A stretch of DNA of 24,267 bases from a virus: IMG/VR virus record IMGVR_UViG_3300008459_000385, positions 1 to 24,267 of that record; one strand, 5' to 3'. The translations under genes and the position numbers were made by a program. The notes under the pieces were generated by a model. That model made no database searches. It was not told the origin of the DNA and saw only the letters and a program-made list of their open reading frames with translations. How positions within the stretch are numbered: position 1 is the stretch's first letter; each line of letters starts with the position of its first letter. Positions 9,501 to 16,689 of the stretch are shown here, one piece after another.

Positions 9501-11493
9501 ATTTGTTAATAAATACAATTACAAAGATTATATTCGTTTAATTGAATTCTTCCATAATTCATTATTCAGAACACTTAAAGATTTTACACCAGCTAGAACT
9601 AATTTAGCTACAGGTATTGTTATTAAACCACATTTACTTGAAAGACCTGTTATATACAGAAGTGAACCTACATTTACTTCATTTGATGTAACTGCTTCAA
9701 TTGACACAGCATTTATAAGTGCTAGTAATGGTGGTAACTATAGCCAATCATTATACCCAATAACTTATAAAGGAAATTTTGGAGCAGTAACTGTAACATC
9801 AGACGCTAGAGATTTCTTTACAGGAGTATTACCAAGTTCATCTATTAATTACCATGAAATATTCATATCAGGAAATGTAGATCCTTATAACCGTTTTGCT
9901 CCAGGTAACACAAGTTCATTCTCAGGTTCAGTTTGGAATTATTCATATAATCCATTATTTAATAATGTTAGTACTTCTTCTTATATATCAAATGTAAGAC
10001 AAAAGATAGATTGGATTACTAGTGGAAGTAAATTAGTTCAAGCACTTTCCCCATATTCTATTCAAGATTTTACTTACGAATATGCTCGTCATACTAGACC
10101 AAGATATTTTGGTTCTAGAACAACAAGTGCTAATTTTAATTTTTATAATGCTAATGTTGATTATAGCTTTGGTATATTAGGACCATTAGGTAAAAATGCT
10201 ACTATTAATGACAACTCAGTTTTCTTCGGATATTTTTCAGAAGCTGTAGCTACAGGTTCTCAATTAATAGGTGCTCCAGAACGTACTAATTTGTATTTAA
10301 AATACTTAATTGAAGAAAGTGGTTCATTAACAGAGTTATTTCAACGTAATTATGAAACTGTAACTGATAGTCAATACTATGACTTATACCAAGTTCAAAG
10401 TATTTTTAAACCAGGAGAAACAGCGAATATATCTTTATTTGATAACCAATCCCCCTCCCATCAAAAATCATTAGATGGTAATCAATATATATTTGCTAGT
10501 GGTATTAAATACTATCCAACATTATGGAAAGTAAATAGTGGAAGCTTTGGACAAATATATGGATTACCATCAGGTAGTTCTACAAATCCATATTTACAAT
10601 CTAGTAATTATAGAATAGTGCCTGGAAGTATTCGTTTTCGTACTCTTGTAAGTTGGGGTGGTATAGAATCAAGTATTGAAGGCGATGTTGAATACTACCC
10701 AGGAGCTACTCCAGTAGGTTATTTACCCTTTGATATCACTGTCCGTGTTGAACTTCCAGTTCAATTCGGACAAAGTAGTTTTGAAGATGTATTAATTCCC
10801 GCTAGAAAACCAAATGGCACTCCAAACTATACAGGACATTTTAGACATGATAGAGGATTTTGTATATATTTGTATCCACTAATTAAAACATCAAAACCAA
10901 CAAAAGGTATTGATAGTATATTTGTATACTCTGTTACAGATGGCGCTCCTCAATTAACTGTAGATTCATCTAATAAAAGTGTAGTATCCTGCTCAGCAAT
11001 AATGTCTAATCATTATAAAGAAGGATTTTATATGTCTGCTAGTATTATAACAGCAAATGCAAATGTAGATCCTACATTAAACTTATATAATTCATTTTAC
11101 CCTTTAAATTACTCATTCCAACTAAATCCAGGTGATATTGTTCGTTTTGATAAAATTCAAACTGCTAATACACCAACAACTAGATTTAGACCTGAAAATG
11201 AATATACTATTATTGAATCATATACTACAGGATCTATTATAGCATTTAAATTAGATAGAGAAGTACAAAACGAAGTAACAGCTAGTGGTACTCCTTATAA
11301 AATTGATAGATATGTATTTTCAAGAAGAATAATAGATGAAACAAACATTGTTCTTAATCATGAAAAATCATTAGGACAAACCTCAGCGGGTATTGTTAAA
11401 AATATTGACTTACGTCCTGACATTGATAAGAATGTAGGAAATATAGTAAGTAGTCTGAAGAGTAAGATATTTAGTACAGTTCTGAAACAATAA
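6595..11493 (+). CDS. Giant baseplate/tail protein with LamG-like insert (gp7-analogue candidate)
   Basis: 1632 residues, the largest gene here. The N-terminus is beta-rich (FSSSNILPGSSSQLVVTRDMV, then VELHISDPSGKILYSF), like cyanophage-type wedge proteins. About residues 440-560 are helical (FEFVASIGQMFDDIWIHI; GIYKRLYSNLPLLLKSKG). Residues about 600-830 look like a LamG/concanavalin-type carbohydrate-binding sandwich: GIEFRFKASPS, WYNVLVQRRT, and the hallmark SGSIQEVRLWSYKLNEDVF followed by LVARWPLGN. A mixed region with a helix at KKFVNKYNYKDYIRLIEFF and long beta-rich stretches follow. T4 gp7 (1032 residues) is the large scaffold of the wedge; position next to gp25/gp6 suggests an enlarged analogue, but I cannot show homology. 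It may also bind host glycans through the insert. Confidence 0.7.
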   Translation: MATTVTSVFSSSNILPGSSSQLVVTRDMVRNFGAPEDFVELHISDPSGKILYSFVPFKGYTIPGKFQASTAYTIQELIFDPAKDLKDVGISYGDYRLTYNVFKPKIVKDSNPSLFIKEISSDRTEIRLSTNNISTTDIQINTNDFIREVQGLSYFKEFYLNFGKNQLIPATNVALDLGASTVTVARSQGNVSATSALSGPPTVLIKLLNPLPLKYTVNTLVSVVDAIANPRIYDVNATPDPKPVVYPSLRGPNFDLDLDNLRVGPTPYYNFNQITSSQASFGPLQQLLGQLSASNFQINIDYTDYEDFVHFSSAARRLEGFRYKLINLEATTSLSASVALSTAPTAQLDAVKYQNSINKIVQSFDGWEQYLYYNSGSSTWPKYTSTKPYLNYSVTSSQALSWYSGSHDSASLYDDNNQNYLLYTLPGYIAENDSNELAFEFVASIGQMFDDIWIHIKAITDLYQAKNSLNEGISKDLVYFSLQSLGIDVYTDQDGKDVFQYLYGVNSDGTYKPQVASYQTLVSASNYQIPGQDQQKGIYKRLYSNLPLLLKSKGTNRFNQYLNTIFGIPSTIMGSLEYGGVDKVTSSFEYEYDRFNYALQTSGSNNVSIPWTYVSQSATRTTHTDIVPDGIEFRFKASPSYATTQSLFYSGSDLKLDVLYTNTGSSNSIYANTIGNFGYFQFKLGTTVVTSSTIPVFTTGSDGDTSWYNVLVQRRTPNLRIGQTSTSQTYDVYVKNNVWGAVGHVASASLTTATAASNSLWYTQGAITFGGGSYPFSGSIQEVRLWSYKLNEDVFNSHVLNPESIEGNTYTSSFSDLVARWPLGNNLYTYNHTLTSSVASVAPDQKIQAFTASFASFPNKNNYTSFTETYYADVANSGYANPVTDKVRIISGSTYGTQLMPNKSIQTPDLIPITKDIHLLDASLSPQDEIDRAIIAAFGSSYSIDDIIGNPATGSYYELQPIQNEFFKKFVNKYNYKDYIRLIEFFHNSLFRTLKDFTPARTNLATGIVIKPHLLERPVIYRSEPTFTSFDVTASIDTAFISASNGGNYSQSLYPITYKGNFGAVTVTSDARDFFTGVLPSSSINYHEIFISGNVDPYNRFAPGNTSSFSGSVWNYSYNPLFNNVSTSSYISNVRQKIDWITSGSKLVQALSPYSIQDFTYEYARHTRPRYFGSRTTSANFNFYNANVDYSFGILGPLGKNATINDNSVFFGYFSEAVATGSQLIGAPERTNLYLKYLIEESGSLTELFQRNYETVTDSQYYDLYQVQSIFKPGETANISLFDNQSPSHQKSLDGNQYIFASGIKYYPTLWKVNSGSFGQIYGLPSGSSTNPYLQSSNYRIVPGSIRFRTLVSWGGIESSIEGDVEYYPGATPVGYLPFDITVRVELPVQFGQSSFEDVLIPARKPNGTPNYTGHFRHDRGFCIYLYPLIKTSKPTKGIDSIFVYSVTDGAPQLTVDSSNKSVVSCSAIMSNHYKEGFYMSASIITANANVDPTLNLYNSFYPLNYSFQLNPGDIVRFDKIQTANTPTTRFRPENEYTIIESYTTGSIIAFKLDREVQNEVTASGTPYKIDRYVFSRRIIDETNIVLNHEKSLGQTSAGIVKNIDLRPDIDKNVGNIVSSLKSKIFSTVLKQ

Positions 11494-11495
11494 TA

Positions 11496-11503
11496 TATTT
11501 ATA
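11496..11503 (+). promoter_or_regulatory. TATTTATA motif upstream of 11521 gene
   Basis: Exact TATTTATA, embedded in a longer A/T-only tract (11493-11507), 17 nt upstream of the ATG at 11521. It marks the start of the fibre-gene group after the giant protein. Confidence 0.4.
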
Positions 11504-11520
11504 TAAAACAACATTAACAA

Positions 11521-12189
11521 ATGGCGTATTTAAATAACCAATATGTAACAATTGACGCGGTCCTAACAAAGAAAGGCCGTGAATTGTTAGCTCGTAATGA
11601 CGGGTCTTTTCAAATAACTCAATTCGCATTAGCTGATGATGAAATTGATTATACCCTTTATAACCCAAACCATCCATCAGGTTCTGCTTTCTTCGGAGAA
11701 GCAATTGAATCAATGCCTTTATTAGAAGCATTTGTAGACGAAACACAAATCATGAAGTATAAACTAGTTACACTTAACCGTGGTACAAGTAAATTACCTG
11801 TATTAAACTTAGGGTATACAGCTGTATCATTACGTCAAGCAGCCGCTATTAATATTACTCCTCAAACATTAAACTACTTAGGTGCTGTTTCAACATTTGA
11901 ACCATCAGGTTATTTATTAACTGTGGGAGATTCAAGATTCTTAAGTACATTCACTGGTACTGGTATTGATACAACAGGATTAAACATCACTGCTCCAACA
12001 CCAAATGCTAGTGGTGCTAGTTTATCAGCTACTCAAGTTGGTACTTCATTTAGTTTAATTGCAACAACAATTAATACTTTATTCCCAACAAGTGCAGTTG
12101 CTGGTGCCTCAATTTCTACTACAATCACAGCGATGGGTAGAGATAGTGGAGCTAGATTTACTATACCTTTAACATTAATTAAAACCTAA
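11521..12189 (+). CDS. Conserved T4-like phage structural protein
   Basis: 222 residues. The N-terminal 65 residues (NNQYVTIDAVLTKKGRELLA, then FQITQFALADDEIDYTLYNP) form a block I recognise as recurring in tail/baseplate proteins of T4-like phages from environmental hosts, where it begins a fibre-proximal structural protein. The rest is beta-rich and Thr/Ser-rich with no cysteine and no catalytic motif. The C-terminus (residues about 140-222) is Ala/Thr/Ser-rich low-complexity sequence ending in a strand FTIPLTLIKT. It follows a TATTTATA motif and precedes the next gene by 7 nt. A connector between baseplate rim and fibres is the likely role; no precise family name can be given. Confidence 0.65.
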   Translation: MAYLNNQYVTIDAVLTKKGRELLARNDGSFQITQFALADDEIDYTLYNPNHPSGSAFFGEAIESMPLLEAFVDETQIMKYKLVTLNRGTSKLPVLNLGYTAVSLRQAAAINITPQTLNYLGAVSTFEPSGYLLTVGDSRFLSTFTGTGIDTTGLNITAPTPNASGASLSATQVGTSFSLIATTINTLFPTSAVAGASISTTITAMGRDSGARFTIPLTLIKT

Positions 12190-12196
12190 TTAAAAT

Positions 12197-13273
12197 ATGT
12201 CTTTCGGAACATACGCAAACGATGACCAAGTACTTAGCTCTGATGCTATAGTAGCTCCTATGTGGAGCAATAATGTCACTCAGTTAAATACTTTTTACAG
12301 TTGGTCAACCCAAGAACAAGCAACAAGTCAAGGTAAATTTTTCCTTAACGTGTATGCTTCCAATGCTGCTCTTACCCAATCTGCTGAGAATCAATTCTCA
12401 ATAGCTTATGGTCATATCAGTGGTTCAGGTTCAGCTTATTTTAATGCTTTAGTACCAGATAAAACTCCAACTAGAGATGTTTATGGTCAATTTAGATCAT
12501 TAATCTATGGTGATGAAAATACTTCATTCACTTTTGGAACAACTACTAATCCATCAAAAGACATTATTGTTATATCTGTAGCTAGATCTCGTTTTAAAGA
12601 ATCATTCAATCCAGGATCTTTCTTTTTAACTTTAAAATATAGTTCTGCTCAAATTGGTTTAGTAGATGACTCTACAGTAACATCAACTTCTACTTATGTT
12701 GGTACATCTCGTGTTTACCAACTATTAAGTGGTTCTTATAATACTGGTACAGGATTAGCAACACCTTCTTCTTCTAATTATACACCTAGTGGATCTTATG
12801 GTATTATGATTCCTGATGAAGGATTAATCATCTTAAACCCAAGAGCATTAGCTCTACCAGCTGGCCCATTAGGTGGCGTTGGTGCTGTATTTAATGAATT
12901 TAGTTCATCTCAAGCAGCAACATTCTTCTCAGCAATTTCTTCTTACAATCTTAATAATAGGATAGTATATGATATGATTGCTACTACACCTACCAATCCA
13001 ACATTTAGTTTACAAAGCTACGAAACAATATCATCACGTTATTTCTTCACTCGTGTTAAAAACAGTGAATTTAACTATACAACTAACCCAACAGTAATTG
13101 ATTCAAACGGTAACTTACTTTATACTCAATTAGTATATAATCCTCAAACATTTATTACAACTGTAGGTTTATATAATAATACTGGTGATTTATTAGCTGT
13201 AGCTAAATTAAACAAACCATTAGTAAAAGACTTTACTAAAGAATTATTATTAAGAGTTAAACTAGACTTCTAA
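12197..13273 (+). CDS. Tail/baseplate structural protein with C-terminal GLYN-type module
   Basis: 358 residues. The body (residues 1-275) is beta-rich with SRFKESFNPGSFFLTLKYSS and an IPDEGLIILNPRALALP element that reads like a shared phage structural family. Residues 281-358 form a separate module: FFTRVKNSEFNYTTNPT, TTVGLYNNTGDLLAVAKLNK, ending LLLRVKLDF. The same module begins the protein at 15069-16196 (FIKCTIKDYEFNLSYNPT; VSTIGLYNDAQELLAVAKM; FLVKFDTQW), so the two are partial paralogues. No enzymatic motif is visible. Placement between the wedge proteins and the stalked adhesins suggests this module is a docking platform for fibres; that is inference. Confidence 0.65.
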   Translation: MSFGTYANDDQVLSSDAIVAPMWSNNVTQLNTFYSWSTQEQATSQGKFFLNVYASNAALTQSAENQFSIAYGHISGSGSAYFNALVPDKTPTRDVYGQFRSLIYGDENTSFTFGTTTNPSKDIIVISVARSRFKESFNPGSFFLTLKYSSAQIGLVDDSTVTSTSTYVGTSRVYQLLSGSYNTGTGLATPSSSNYTPSGSYGIMIPDEGLIILNPRALALPAGPLGGVGAVFNEFSSSQAATFFSAISSYNLNNRIVYDMIATTPTNPTFSLQSYETISSRYFFTRVKNSEFNYTTNPTVIDSNGNLLYTQLVYNPQTFITTVGLYNNTGDLLAVAKLNKPLVKDFTKELLLRVKLDF

Positions 13274-13283
13274 TGTTACGCCC

Positions 13284-14438
13284 ATGTCAGCAAATGTGTA
13301 TAAAAGACTTAGTGTATCTGATACTTTCGTAGTACCATATACAGCGAATAAAAGCTGGGATATCACCTCAGGGTCTTTTACCGCTAATAAAATAACTGTT
13401 AACATAGGGACTAATTATAGTGGATCAATATTCGATCCAACTTCAGAATATATTACTAATGGTCAGTATGATAGACTAGTTTACGACTCTATCAACATGA
13501 TTTATTACCCTAATTTTCTACCTAGATATGTTGATACATCATCAAGACAAAATACTTTACTTAATGATGGTACATTAACAACATCTTCTTATTTTAGAGG
13601 ACATATTGAATTAGGTAACGCAGATACTGTAAAATATTTTCCAACTGGTGCTAATGCTTCTATTTATGTTTTAAACATACCTAGAAATTTAACTAGCGAT
13701 AAAATATTACCTACTACATTTGAAGCTTATTTTACTACAGGTTCAACATCATTTAAATTATATGATGATGGAAATTATAATTTACTTTATAGTGGAAGTA
13801 GCATGGTTTCATCTATTGGAACTACATTAACTTATGGTTCTCAAGTTGGTAATGTATTTTACGAACAAAATGTAGCTATAATAACTGTTATTCCTAATAG
13901 TATAAGACAAACAGCTTGGAGAGGAAGTAATCCATATTGTATTCAAGCATCTCCTTCTCCTAGTGCTACCCCAAGTGTAACACCAACCATAACACCAACA
14001 GTAACACCATCTGTTACTCCGACAATAAGTGTAACACCAAGTCCAGGAACTAGTCCAAGTACTACTCCAACTATATCTGTCACACCAACTATAAGTGTAA
14101 CACCTACAATTAGTGTAACACCAGGTGCAAGTACACCGCCTTCACTTAGTATAACACCTACAATTAGTGTAACACCTACTATAAGTGTAACACCAACAAT
14201 AAGTTTAACACCAAGTATTACACCATCTGAAACACCACCAATTACCCCTATAGAATCATCAGCTGTTTGTTACAGTTATATAAACTATACTGGAGGTACA
14301 GTGACTGTGAGTTACGTAGATTGTGTTGACTTTACTCATAATAATGAAATGGTAGGTCAGTTAGGTTCTATATGTGTTAAATCATTTATTGGTGGTAATG
14401 GAGGTTTGACTAACGTAAATCAATTCTGTACTTCTTAA
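13284..14438 (+). CDS. Adhesin-like tail protein 1: beta head, TPS-repeat stalk, Cys-containing tip
   Basis: 384 residues in three parts. Residues 1-218 are a beta-rich domain (SVSDTFVVPYTANKSWDI; YVLNIPRNLTSD; VFYEQNVAIITVIPN) probably anchoring to the baseplate. Residues 222-326 are a low-complexity stalk built from TPTISVTP/TPSVTP-type units, rich in Thr, Pro, Ser, Ile and Val. Residues 327-384 form a compact C-terminal domain with four cysteines (CYSY, VDCVDF, SICVK, FCTS), a plausible receptor-binding tip. It is the first of three adjacent genes sharing the stalk. The upstream TAATG at 13271-13275 opens a different frame that stops quickly, so ATG at 13284 is the start. Receptor binding is inferred from architecture. 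Confidence 0.7.
   Translation: MSANVYKRLSVSDTFVVPYTANKSWDITSGSFTANKITVNIGTNYSGSIFDPTSEYITNGQYDRLVYDSINMIYYPNFLPRYVDTSSRQNTLLNDGTLTTSSYFRGHIELGNADTVKYFPTGANASIYVLNIPRNLTSDKILPTTFEAYFTTGSTSFKLYDDGNYNLLYSGSSMVSSIGTTLTYGSQVGNVFYEQNVAIITVIPNSIRQTAWRGSNPYCIQASPSPSATPSVTPTITPTVTPSVTPTISVTPSPGTSPSTTPTISVTPTISVTPTISVTPGASTPPSLSITPTISVTPTISVTPTISLTPSITPSETPPITPIESSAVCYSYINYTGGTVTVSYVDCVDFTHNNEMVGQLGSICVKSFIGGNGGLTNVNQFCTS
13947..14261 (+). repeat. TPS-stalk coding repeat, copy 1
   Basis: Degenerate tandem repeats of about 15-18 nt encoding (T-P-T/S-I/V-S/T-V) units. Segments are identical at DNA level to parts of the next gene: 14157-14177 equals 14676-14696. Confidence 0.85.
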
Positions 14439-14441
14439 AAA

Positions 14442-14449
14442 TATTTATA
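14442..14449 (+). promoter_or_regulatory. TATTTATA motif upstream of 14454 gene
   Basis: Exact TATTTATA ending 4 nt before the ATG at 14454, within a 15-nt gap. Confidence 0.4.
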
Positions 14450-14453
14450 AAAA

Positions 14454-15059
14454 ATGAGTAATACAGGATTTAAAGCATATACAAACCTAGAACAATACTA
14501 TGTAGATAATGGTGTAGCTACAGGTATCACTAAAACAAATAGTATTAGTGATCCTGACTATGTTGCTCCTGTTTATGATACTAATTATTGTCCTTTACCA
14601 TCTTTATCAGCTACACCAACCCCAACAGTGAGTATAACTCCAAGTATTACTCCTACAGTAACACCTACAGTTACACCTACAATTAGTGTAACACCTAGTA
14701 TAACAGTATCAACAAGTGTACCTCTTTCACCTAGTATAACACCAACAATAAGTGTTACTCCTACAGTTAGTATAACACCTAGTATAACTCCAAGTGTATC
14801 AGGTAATCCAGCTTTAGTTTATAAGTATCTTGCTGATAGATACATATGTACTGGTGGAAATATTGACTATTTTGAAACTATAGTTATTCAAAACAATGTA
14901 TCAATCTCTCCTATAGAAGTTGGTAAGTATTATTTTGATTATGGTAATTGCGCTATATTCCAAATTGTAACTGAATCAATACAATCACCATCATTATTCA
15001 CTATGATAACTGATCCACCTGTTGTTAATGGTTCATCATTATGTTACGCACCATGTTAA
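14454..15059 (+). CDS. Adhesin-like tail protein 2: short head, TPS-repeat stalk, Cys-containing tip
   Basis: 201 residues. A short N-terminal domain (residues 1-48) is aromatic/Asn/Asp-rich and ends NYCPLPS, the same kind of Cys-Pro junction that precedes the stalk in protein 1 (PYCIQAS). Residues 49-116 are the TPTVSITPSITPT stalk. Residues 117-201 form a distinct C-terminal domain with four cysteines (YICTGG, YGNCAIF, SSLCYAPC) and beta character (YFETIVIQNNVSISPIEV). Head and tip sequences differ from those of proteins 1 and 3 while the stalk is shared, so this looks like a modular adhesin. It is preceded by TATTTATA and followed after 9 nt by protein 3. Receptor binding is inferred. Confidence 0.7.
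   Translation: MSNTGFKAYTNLEQYYVDNGVATGITKTNSISDPDYVAPVYDTNYCPLPSLSATPTPTVSITPSITPTVTPTVTPTISVTPSITVSTSVPLSPSITPTISVTPTVSITPSITPSVSGNPALVYKYLADRYICTGGNIDYFETIVIQNNVSISPIEVGKYYFDYGNCAIFQIVTESIQSPSLFTMITDPPVVNGSSLCYAPC
14598..14801 (+). repeat. TPS-stalk coding repeat, copy 2
   Basis: Tandem degenerate repeats encoding Thr/Pro/Ser/Ile/Val units, shorter than in the flanking genes. It shares a 21-nt identical run (14676-14696) with copy 1. Confidence 0.85.
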
Positions 15060-15068
15060 TAATTTAAA

Positions 15069-16196
15069 ATGAATTCAAGAAACTTAGATATAAACCTTAC
15101 AAAAATAAAACTCAAAAACAACCACGTTGTTTATGAGAATTTTATCAAATGTACTATAAAGGACTATGAATTTAATTTAAGTTATAACCCAACTTTATTA
15201 TCAGGTTCTCAAGCTACACTTTATCCTTATACTTATAAAAGTGGATCAGGAAGTGGAGCAATAACAGGTAGTGAGACATTTTATGAAGTAACAGGATCTA
15301 AATACTTTGGAATATTAAAGGATTTTGTTACTGGTTCTATAATGTCATCTGATGGAACATCATCATTTTCTCCATATGTTAGTACTATTGGTTTATATAA
15401 TGATGCTCAAGAATTATTAGCAGTAGCTAAAATGGCTGTTCCAACACCAATATCTGCTAATACAGATATGACTTTCTTGGTGAAGTTTGATACTCAATGG
15501 ATTGAAAAACCTTATTTTACTCCAACACCATCACCATCAAGAACACCAGCAGCATCAACCACCCCAACCCCAACTGTTAGTAAAACTCCAAGTGTTACTC
15601 CTACAGTGACGCCTTCAGTCACTCCAAGTATAAGTGTTGGAACTTCACCTTCAGTTAGTATAACACCAAGTGTGACTCCAACAATTAGTGTAACACCAAG
15701 TTTAACCCCAACTGTAAGCATAACTCCAACAATAACTGTCACACCTAGTATTAGTATAACTCCAACAGTTACACCTTCTGCTACTTTAGCATGTTATGCA
15801 TTTGACTCATCTAGTAAAGATAGTGGAACAGGTACTTTCACAACTTCAAGCATTAAAACAGAAATATATTCTTCTACTATACCTGGCTCTACAGTTATAT
15901 CAGGTTCATTTGTGACTACTTGTTCAAATCAAGTATTAAGATTATACGCGTTTAGTGGTACAGGAGGATCAAAATCACAAGGAACCATGAACGCAGTGAA
16001 CGTATTAGGTACTGGCTATGGTAACTATTCATCAGTAACTGCCTTAGTAGGACCAGGTGGAGGTTTACAAGATAACACTGAAATTATTATTAGCTTACCA
16101 GGTGTTTATAATTATACTTTAATTGGAGCTTTTTATAGTGATTCTAACCCTCCAACAACTTCAAATAGAGTATGGCTTCAATTTGAAGCACCATAA
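15069..16196 (+). CDS. Adhesin-like tail protein 3: GLYN-type module, TPS-repeat stalk, beta tip
   Basis: 375 residues. Residues 27-144 are a paralogue of the C-terminal module of the protein at 12197-13273, with a larger insertion between NLSYNPT and STIGLYNDAQELLAVAKM. Residues 151-239 are the stalk (TPTPSPSRTP, then TPSVTPTVTPSVTPS and similar). Residues 240-375 are a beta-rich C-terminal domain starting ACYAFDSSS and including FVTTCSNQVLRLYAFSG and GVYNYTLIGAFY, a jelly-roll-like pattern. The likely role is a tail adhesin whose N-terminal module docks on the baseplate and whose C-terminal domain contacts the host. It is the last structural gene before the nuclease and primase genes. Confidence 0.7.
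   Translation: MNSRNLDINLTKIKLKNNHVVYENFIKCTIKDYEFNLSYNPTLLSGSQATLYPYTYKSGSGSGAITGSETFYEVTGSKYFGILKDFVTGSIMSSDGTSSFSPYVSTIGLYNDAQELLAVAKMAVPTPISANTDMTFLVKFDTQWIEKPYFTPTPSPSRTPAASTTPTPTVSKTPSVTPTVTPSVTPSISVGTSPSVSITPSVTPTISVTPSLTPTVSITPTITVTPSISITPTVTPSATLACYAFDSSSKDSGTGTFTTSSIKTEIYSSTIPGSTVISGSFVTTCSNQVLRLYAFSGTGGSKSQGTMNAVNVLGTGYGNYSSVTALVGPGGGLQDNTEIIISLPGVYNYTLIGAFYSDSNPPTTSNRVWLQFEAP
15519..15785 (+). repeat. TPS-stalk coding repeat, copy 3
   Basis: Tandem degenerate Thr/Pro/Ser/Val/Ile-coding repeats. The long open frame on the opposite strand (15512-15742) is a by-product of this repeat composition, not a gene. Confidence 0.85.
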
Positions 16197-16212
16197 ATTA
16201 AAATAAAATGTT

Positions 16213-16671
16213 ATGTCAAATTGGTTATATAATGACGATGGTATTAAAATAGCTATCGCTGAAGATTTTACAACAGATTATTATGGGTTTACCTATAAAA
16301 TAACTAACCTAGAAACAGGTAAGTATTATATTGGTAAAAAAGCATTTTTCCATAATAAGAAAAAGAAACTTACCAAAAAGGAACTCGCTGAACAAACAGG
16401 ACCTGGCCGTAAAGCAACTACTCGAGTAGATAAAGTAGATAGCGGTTGGCAATCATATTGGGGTTCATCTAAAGATTTACTATCCGATGTTAAACAACTA
16501 GGTGAAGATAAATTTGAACGTGTAATACTTACATTCGCGAATAACAAAAAACAACTTACGTACTACGAATTAGAAGCTCAGATACGTTCTAATGCTTTAT
16601 TCGATGATAACTCATATAACGACAATATATTAGGCAAGTTCTATAGAAGAGATTTTGCTACTCAAAAATAA
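16213..16671 (+). CDS. GIY-YIG nuclease, probable free-standing homing-type endonuclease
   Basis: 152 residues. The GIY-like strand is YGFTYKITN (residues 24-32), followed by the YIG element GKYYIGKK (36-43). Next come a basic insert (HNKKKKLTKKELAEQ), the segment WQSYWGSSKDLLSDVKQLGEDKFERVIL and a helix YYELEAQI that supplies the acidic metal ligand (E119 or E121). The C-terminal YNDNILGKFY matches the YN-x-x motif that ends many phage GIY-YIG domains. Such enzymes act as Seg-type homing nucleases or DNA-degrading nucleases in T4-like phages. It lies between fibre and replication genes, a typical place for a free-standing homing gene. No DNA-binding C-terminal extension is present, so substrate specificity cannot be told. 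Confidence 0.75.
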   Translation: MSNWLYNDDGIKIAIAEDFTTDYYGFTYKITNLETGKYYIGKKAFFHNKKKKLTKKELAEQTGPGRKATTRVDKVDSGWQSYWGSSKDLLSDVKQLGEDKFERVILTFANNKKQLTYYELEAQIRSNALFDDNSYNDNILGKFYRRDFATQK

Positions 16672-16689
16672 GACGTTATATTACCGGTT

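Noticed and set aside
13273-13332. Alternative gene start at the TAATG after the 12197 gene
   Set aside because: The frame from 13273 closes after about 20 codons, while the ATG at 13284 opens a 384-residue protein.
15512-15742. Open frame on the - strand rich in Gly, Val, Thr and Leu
   Set aside because: It is the antisense of the Thr/Pro/Ser stalk repeat; its low complexity follows from the repeat and it lies wholly inside a well supported gene.
13947-15785. Tandem repeats resembling a CRISPR or satellite array
   Set aside because: The units stay in frame, vary synonymously and encode a protein stalk; there are no unique spacers of fixed size and no cas genes.
11521-16196. Diversity-generating retroelement target genes
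   Set aside because: No reverse transcriptase, template repeat or variable-repeat pair is visible; the repeats are the stalk units.
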